In this document: positions 59,520 through 64,000 of the stretch, one piece after another
Numbering within the stretch: the stretch's first letter is position 1
Layout of the letters: each line of letters starts with the position of its first letter
Origin: Bhargavaea ginsengi
GTDB lineage: Bacteria; Bacillota; Bacilli; Bacillales_A; Planococcaceae
DNA: 64,000 nucleotides
Reading direction: 5' to 3'
Assembly (NCBI RefSeq): GCF_900109165.1
Contig: NZ_FNZF01000007.1
Coordinates: 1 to 64,000, forward strand
Notes under the pieces: generated by a model
The model's input: only the letters and a program-made list of their open reading frames with translations
Told to the model about the DNA's origin: nothing
The model's database searches: none
Position numbers and translations under genes: made by a program

Positions 59520-61130
59520 TTATGCCAGCCGGCCGTAGCCCGGCACGGTCAGGAATTCTTCAAAGTCATCGTTTTCCGTGAGTTCCTTGAACAGGTCTGC
59601 GGCTTCCTGGAAACGGCCTTCTGTAAACCGCTCCGAGCCTTCCGATTTCCGGATTTTCCACAGTTCCTCCTGTAGCAGCTGCCGGAACAGGCTTTCCGTG
59701 ATTTCCCTGCCGTCATCCAGGCGGGCTTCCGGGTGGCGGATCCACTGCCAGATCTGCGATCGGGAGATTTCCGCCGTCGCGGCGTCTTCCATCAGATTAT
59801 TGATCGGGACCGCTCCGCTGCCGCACAGCCAGGCTGCAATGTAGCGGATGCCGACGTTGATGTTCGTCCGGATGCCGCCTTCCGTGATGGTCCCGTCCGG
59901 CACCTTCAGAAGATCCTGGCCGGTCACCTGGACGTCTTCCCGTTTCCGTTCCACCTGGTTTTGCCCGTCGCCGATGACGGCATCGAATTCCTTCATCGCG
60001 ACCGGAACCAGTCCGGGATGCGCGACCCACGTGCCATCATGGCCGTCGGTCGCCTCGCGCCGCTTGTCTTCGGCAACTTTTCGGAACGCATCAGCATTGG
60101 CTTCTTCGTCTCCCTTGACCGGAATCTGGGCCGCCATGCCGCCGATAGCCATTGCGCCACGCCGGTGACATGTCTTGATGCAAAGTTGGGTGTAGGCCCT
60201 CATGAACGGCGCGGTCATCGTTACCTGCCCCCGGTCCGGAAGCAGCACATCGTCCTGGTTCCGGAACCGCTTCAGGAAGCTGAAGATGTAGTCCCAGCGT
60301 CCGCAATTCAGTCCTGCCGCGTGGTCGCGCAGTTCGTAGAGGATCTCATCCATCTCGAACGCGGCGAGGATCGTTTCGATCAGGACCGTCGCCCGGATCG
60401 TGCCGTGCGGGATGCCGAGCCGCTCCTGCGCATAGGTGAAGACGTCATTCCAGAGGCGTGCCTCCAGATGGCTTTCCACCTTCGGCAGGTAGAAATACGG
60501 CCCCGTCCCGCACGCAATCTGTTCTTTCGCGTTGTGGTAGAAGAACAGCCCGAAGTCGAACAAACTGCCGGACACCGGCTCCCCGCCGACCGTCACATGG
60601 CGCTCTTCCAGATGCCACCCGCGGGGCCGGACGATCAGGACCGCAGTCTCCTCGTTCAATCGATATTCCTTGCCGTCGGACGGACGGGTGTAGGAAATCG
60701 TCCGACGCACGGCATCATGCATATTCTTCTGGCCCTCGATCATGTTTTCCCATGTCGGGGAGGTCGCGTCCTCAAAGCATGCCATGAAGGTTTTCGCGCC
60801 CGAATTCAGCGCGTTGATGACCATTTTCCTGTCGACCGGACCGGTGATTTCCACCCGGCGGTCCTTCAGGTCGTCAGGGATCGGGGCGACTTCCCAATCG
60901 CCCTCCCTGATCTGTTCCGTCTCCGGAAGAAAGTCCGGCTGCTCCCCCGCATCGAACCTCGCCTGCCGCTCCATCCGCTTTTCCAGCAGCTCCAGCCGCC
61001 GATTGTTGAACCGCTCATGCAGCTCGCCGATGAATCGGAGTGCGTCTTCGGTCAGGATCACGTCCGAGGACGGCGTCCGGCCGCCCGTCACATTGACTTG
61101 CCGCTCCCTTGCCGTTTCGTTCGTCGTCAT
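59520..61130 (-). CDS. aceB: Malate synthase A
   Basis: This enzyme condenses glyoxylate with acetyl-CoA to malate, the second step of the glyoxylate shunt. Typical blocks are [34 protein letters not shown] (active-site region, residues about 167-175), [16 protein letters not shown] and the C-terminal [35 protein letters not shown] at 61130 after AAAGGAG gives 536 residues, the normal size of isoform A. It lies 18 bases after aceA, in one operon. Confidence 0.96.
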   Translation of the reverse strand: MTTNETARERQVNVTGGRTPSSDVILTEDALRFIGELHERFNNRRLELLEKRMERQARFDAGEQPDFLPETEQIREGDWEVAPIPDDLKDRRVEITGPVDRKMVINALNSGAKTFMACFEDATSPTWENMIEGQKNMHDAVRRTISYTRPSDGKEYRLNEETAVLIVRPRGWHLEERHVTVGGEPVSGSLFDFGLFFYHNAKEQIACGTGPYFYLPKVESHLEARLWNDVFTYAQERLGIPHGTIRATVLIETILAAFEMDEILYELRDHAAGLNCGRWDYIFSFLKRFRNQDDVLLPDRGQVTMTAPFMRAYTQLCIKTCHRRGAMAIGGMAAQIPVKGDEEANADAFRKVAEDKRREATDGHDGTWVAHPGLVPVAMKEFDAVIGDGQNQVERKREDVQVTGQDLLKVPDGTITEGGIRTNINVGIRYIAAWLCGSGAVPINNLMEDAATAEISRSQIWQWIRHPEARLDDGREITESLFRQLLQEELWKIRKSEGSERFTEGRFQEAADLFKELTENDDFEEFLTVPGYGRLA

Positions 61131-61148
61131 GTGCACCCGCTCCTTTCC

Positions 61149-62426
61149 TTATGCGAACTGCGCAGTTTCCGTCGATCCGGCCATCGCGGTTGTGGACGAC
61201 TGGCCGCCGGAGATGACCTGCGAGACTTCGTCGAAGTAGCCGGTGCCGACTTCGCGCTGGTGGCGTGTCGCCGTGTAGCCTTTTTCCTCGCTGGCGAACT
61301 CGGCCTGCTGGAGGCGGGAGTAGGCTGCCATGCCCTCATCCTTGTATGCATTTGCCAGTTCGAACATGCTGTGGTTCAGCGAGTGGAAGCCGGCGAGCGT
61401 GACGAACTGGAACTTATAGCCCATCTTCGCGATTTCGCGCTGGTACTCGGCGATCGTTTCCTTGTCGAGGTTCGCTTCCCAGTTGAATGAAGGCGAGCAG
61501 TTGTATGCAAGCATCTTGCCCGGGAAATTCTCGTGGATCGCATCGGCGAACTGTTTCGCTTCTTCAAGCGACGGTTTGGATGTCTCGCACCAGATCAGGT
61601 CGGCATACGGCGCGTAGGCAAGACCGCGTGCGATCGCCTGGTCGATGCCGGCGCGTGTGCGGTAGAAGCCTTCCGGCGTGCGCTCTCCGGTGATGAACTC
61701 GTGGTCCGCCGGGTCGATGTCACTTGTGATCAGGTCCGCCGCATCCGCATCGGTGCGGGCAATGATGATCGTCGGGACGCCCATGACGTCTGCCGCCAGA
61801 CGGGCGGAAATCAGGTTTTTGACCGCGTTCTGCGTCGGGAGGAGAACCTTTCCGCCGAGGTGGCCGCATTTTTTCTCGGATGCGAGTTGGTCTTCGAAGT
61901 GGACGCCTGCAGCGCCCGATTCGATCATGCCCTTCATCAGTTCAAAGACGTTCAGCGGTCCGCCGAATCCGGCTTCCGCATCCGCGACGATCGGTGCGAA
62001 CCAGTCGAATCCTTCGCGGCCTTCCGCGCGGTCAATCTGGTCGGCCCGCTGGAGCGCCTGGTTGATGCGCTTGACGACATGCGGCACGCTGTTGGCCGGG
62101 TAGAGGCTCTGGTCCGGGTACATATGACCGGAGATGTTGGCATCCGCCGCGACCTGCCAGCCGCTCAGGTAGATGGCCTGCAGCCCTGCCTTGACCTGTT
62201 GCATCGCCTGGTTTCCGGTGAGGGCGCCCAGCGCATTGATGAACGGTTCCTCCTGGAGGGACTTCCAGAGCCGTGCCGCTCCGCGCTTCGCGAGCGTATG
62301 TTCAATCTGGACGGAGCCGCGGAGGCGGTACACATCTTCCGCCGTGTAAGGCCGTGTGATTCCATTCCACCGCTCATCCTGCCATCCCATTTCAATCTGT
62401 TCGATTTCCGCCTGTTTTGTCGTCAT
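61149..62426 (-). CDS. aceA: Isocitrate lyase
   Basis: This enzyme splits isocitrate into succinate and glyoxylate, bypassing the decarboxylating steps of the TCA cycle. The catalytic cysteine is in the signature [10 protein letters not shown] (residues about 183-192); [10 protein letters not shown] and [17 protein letters not shown] are the substrate and metal regions. ATG at 62426 ([15 protein letters not shown]) is chosen; the GTG three codons upstream touches the ribosome site. 425 residues. It is first in the aceA-aceB operon. A perfect 11-base inverted repeat lies 30 bases upstream. Confidence 0.96.
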   Translation of the reverse strand: MTTKQAEIEQIEMGWQDERWNGITRPYTAEDVYRLRGSVQIEHTLAKRGAARLWKSLQEEPFINALGALTGNQAMQQVKAGLQAIYLSGWQVAADANISGHMYPDQSLYPANSVPHVVKRINQALQRADQIDRAEGREGFDWFAPIVADAEAGFGGPLNVFELMKGMIESGAAGVHFEDQLASEKKCGHLGGKVLLPTQNAVKNLISARLAADVMGVPTIIIARTDADAADLITSDIDPADHEFITGERTPEGFYRTRAGIDQAIARGLAYAPYADLIWCETSKPSLEEAKQFADAIHENFPGKMLAYNCSPSFNWEANLDKETIAEYQREIAKMGYKFQFVTLAGFHSLNHSMFELANAYKDEGMAAYSRLQQAEFASEEKGYTATRHQREVGTGYFDEVSQVISGGQSSTTAMAGSTETAQFA

Positions 62427-62455
62427 CCGAAACACACCTTTCAGAGGGTTTTTTT

Positions 62456-62501
62456 AACGCTGTTATAAAATAGTTCTTTCAGACTGTTTCATAACAGCGT
62501 T
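62456..62501 (-). promoter_or_regulatory. Candidate operator of aceAB (inverted repeat with a third half-site)
   Basis: AACGCTGTTAT (62456-62466) and ATAACAGCGTT (62491-62501) form a perfect inverted repeat with 24 bases between. A third ATAACAG half-site is at 62520. The region lies between the divergent aceA and LytTR genes. Confidence 0.6.
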
Positions 62502-62614
62502 CTTTGTTGTAACTTACTATATAACAGAACTATCTTTCTTGTCTGGGTTTTCTGACTAAAGAGGGAAATTCTTTGATGAACATGGGCGGTTCGCCGATGA
62601 ATGGAGGAGATCAG

Positions 62615-63268
62615 ATGAAGAACGGTGTGTTAGAACAGTTGGCGCAGTTTGCTTGTGAATGGATTCCGGAAAAAGCGGCATTTGCCGTGGCGGCAGACGG
62701 GCATTACATTCATCTGGACGAGAGGGGCCTGGACATTCCGCTTGTCCCCGGCCATCCCGTCATCCCGGGGGACATCGCCCATCGGGTGTTGGAGACGGGA
62801 CGGCGAGCCGAGGAGCGGCTGTCCTTCCCTGAACAGGACTCTTCCTATTATGGAATCGGGTATCCGGTGGAAATTGATTCGTTGCCGGGTGCCGTAATCG
62901 TCCTCCTGCCCGAAGAATTGAAAACAGAGAAAACGGAACCAATCCGATACCTTACCGGACGAACTGACGAAGACTGGGTCCCGGTCTCCGTCAGCCGCAT
63001 CACTCACATCGAAAGCGCCGACAAGAAAACCTGGTTCTACGCTGACGGGGAAGAATTCGCCTCCGCCCGTACTCTGAAGCAATTGGAGGCGGAACTGCCA
63101 GGCTCCTTCCTCCGGGTGCACCGCTCCTATCTCATCAACACGGACTTCATCAGCCGCATCCGCAAAGACGACTTCACCTCAGGACTCCTCATCACGACAT
63201 CGGACGGATCGGAAATCCCCGTCAGCCAGACCCACGCCCCCACGCTCAGGAAAGTTCTCGGATTCTGA
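62615..63268 (+). CDS. LytTR-family transcriptional regulator
   Basis: A 217-residue regulator with a C-terminal LytTR DNA-binding domain (about residues 118-217: VSVSRITHIESADKKTWFYA, then ARTLKQLEAELPGSFLRVHRSYLINTDFISRI). The N-terminal 115 residues are a PAS/GAF-like ligand domain with no receiver aspartate, so it is not a two-component regulator. ATG at 62615 after GGAGGAG. It is divergent from aceA, with the candidate operator between, so control of the glyoxylate shunt is a reasonable hypothesis. Confidence 0.85.
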   Translation: MKNGVLEQLAQFACEWIPEKAAFAVAADGHYIHLDERGLDIPLVPGHPVIPGDIAHRVLETGRRAEERLSFPEQDSSYYGIGYPVEIDSLPGAVIVLLPEELKTEKTEPIRYLTGRTDEDWVPVSVSRITHIESADKKTWFYADGEEFASARTLKQLEAELPGSFLRVHRSYLINTDFISRIRKDDFTSGLLITTSDGSEIPVSQTHAPTLRKVLGF

Positions 63269-63275
63269 ATTAAAA

Positions 63276-63306
63276 AAATGCCGTTCCGTGGCAGACGGAA
63301 CGGCGT
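63276..63306. terminator. Bidirectional terminator after the LytTR gene
   Basis: GCCGTTCCGT and ACGGAACGGC pair around 5 bases; on the minus strand ATTTTTTTAATT follows. Confidence 0.88.
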
Positions 63307-63314
63307 TCATCATG

Positions 63315-63587
63315 TTATTTAGTTTTCTGGGCAGACCGTATGTTGCGTTTATTTGAGAGGTATATCCATATTGCCGTGAAAACCTGAATGAGCGGGAGAT
63401 AGATCGCCCACGGAAAGGCCGGAGTCGCCCCGAGATACCAGGCATCGGGATAAATCAGGACCGCACTAGCCAGCATCCATAACCAGGAGCGCAAGATCAG
63501 TCCCAAGACAAATGTGATAGCCGACATGACGATCAACGGAAAAAATAGCTGTAGGGTACCCAACAGCAATCCCATCATCTGCTCCAT
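63315..63587 (-). CDS. Small three-helix membrane protein
   Basis: A 90-residue protein with three hydrophobic segments (MGLLLGTLQLFFPLIVMSAITFVLGLIL, WLWMLASAVLIYPDAWYL, FPWAIYLPLIQVFTAIWIYL) and a basic end SNKRNIRSAQKTK. Start ATG after AAGGAGG. No function is recognised. Confidence 0.72.
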   Translation of the reverse strand: MEQMMGLLLGTLQLFFPLIVMSAITFVLGLILRSWLWMLASAVLIYPDAWYLGATPAFPWAIYLPLIQVFTAIWIYLSNKRNIRSAQKTK

Positions 63588-63666
63588 CCACCAGCCTCCT
63601 TATGGGTGGGTTATATCTTGCTACAGGCGGGTTCATCCAGTCTCCGCAATGGATTATACCGCCGGT

Positions 63667-63849
63667 TCCCGCATTCATCGGTTAGGTTTCGTCATTCGAC
63701 CGTCTGATTTCGTCATTCATCCCATTAATCTCGTCATTCGATAAGTCCGGCCGGGCGAATGACGAAATTGAGGCCACGAATGACGAGACTGAGGCCCTGA
63801 ATGACGAGACTGCGACCGTGAATGACGAAACCGCCGACCCTGAATTAAA
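63667..63849. repeat. Mirror-image 21-nt periodic array H (TTCGTCATTC family)
   Basis: Four forward units start at 63667, 63688, 63709 and 63730 with core TTCGTCATTC (first one degenerate). Four reverse-complement units start at 63757, 63778, 63799 and 63820 with core GAATGACGA. Spacing is exactly 21 bases within each half. The centre is ATAAGTCCGGCCGGG. The whole could fold as one hairpin of about 180 bases or extrude as a cruciform. The core resembles arrays B and G. Confidence 0.9.
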
Positions 63850-63878
63850 AACATCCTAATCGCCAAAAAGCCCCCTTT

Positions 63879-64000
63879 TCACCTGCCAGCCTTACTGTGA
63901 AGCTTACGATGGAAGTCCCGAACCTGTTCCGCCAGTTCCGGAACCGGCCCGTCCACCTCGGCATCACGGATCACTTCCTGTATGGAAAGGTTCCGGACAC
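63879..64000 (-). CDS. C-terminal end of an unknown protein, start outside window
   Basis: One minus-strand frame is open from the window edge to a TGA at 63879-63881. It encodes the last 39 residues of a protein: VRNLSIQEVIRDAEVDGPVP followed by ELAEQVRDFHRKLHSKAGR. The sequence is charged and helical and fits real coding bias, while the other two frames on that strand are blocked. Too little is present to name a family. Confidence 0.5.
   Translation of the reverse strand, partial: VRNLSIQEVIRDAEVDGPVPELAEQVRDFHRKLHSKAGR

Noticed and set aside
59733-61490. 585-codon plus-strand open frame opposite aceB and aceA
   Set aside because: Antisense shadow of malate synthase and isocitrate lyase; no start signals.

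Overview
The window looks like a chromosomal segment of a GC-rich member of the Bacillales, most probably family Planococcaceae (a Bhargavaea/Planococcus/Sporosarcina-like organism). The reasons are the Bacillus-type gene set and order (clpP; crh-whiA-yvcK-rapZ-yvcI; trxB-yvcD; yvoF-ppaX-yvoD-lgt-hprK; yvlB-uvrA-uvrB; comK; lplJ next to yhfH), strong AGGAGG ribosome sites, frequent TTG/GTG starts, and Bacillus-type operators (CtsR, LexA, FadR, CcpA cre, CadC). The genus is inference.

Layout. 1-1.98 kb: end of an IS3-family insertion sequence and a frameshifted tyrosine integrase lying against the 3' end of a tRNA-Arg(CCG), the scar of an integrated element. 2-20.6 kb: housekeeping core, with clpP under a CtsR box, then a long minus-strand series carrying the Crh/HprK carbon-regulation genes, cell-envelope genes (rapZ, yvcK, lgt), thioredoxin reductase, a wall amidase and the SOS-controlled uvrBA pair. 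20.8-28.3 kb: comK, fatty-acid genes (enoyl-CoA hydratase, acyl-CoA synthetase with cre sites), an SMR efflux pair, an orphan Imm5-like immunity protein and an AT-rich lipoprotein. 28.4-37.1 kb: metal island (cadCA, a two-component system, a YdhK lipoprotein, a CcdA-like membrane protein, CopB). 37.2-39.6 kb: a four-gene operon joining an IsdG-like monooxygenase, a helical protein, a cobalamin-binding protein with the CarH/LitR light-sensor signature and an RsbR-like STAS protein. 40-50 kb: small enzymes, a kinase-like protein, a TRIC-like channel, a YknXYZ-type exporter, LysE, GNAT and an S9 peptidase. 50.5-57.7 kb: FadR-controlled acyl-CoA synthetase, a Bce-type peptide-sensing module and lplJ. 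57.9-64 kb: two YhfH microproteins, an RDD protein, the glyoxylate shunt (aceB-aceA) and a divergent LytTR regulator.

Two acyl-CoA synthetases, an enoyl-CoA hydratase and the glyoxylate shunt suggest growth on fatty acids. Crh, HprK, cre sites and a FadR box show how this could be held off when sugar is present.

The feature most in need of explanation is not a gene. Eight intergenic regions carry strictly periodic short-unit arrays: seven with an exact 21-nt period and one with an exact 20-nt period. Each unit has a conserved 9-13 nt core followed by a variable part. Several sequence families occur: loci at 9.45 and 50.06 kb share one core, loci at 14.2 and 50.4 kb share another, and 63.7 kb is a mirror-image version forming one large inverted repeat. 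They lie outside the recognised coding sequences apart from small overlaps at gene ends, and do not resemble CRISPR arrays or terminators.
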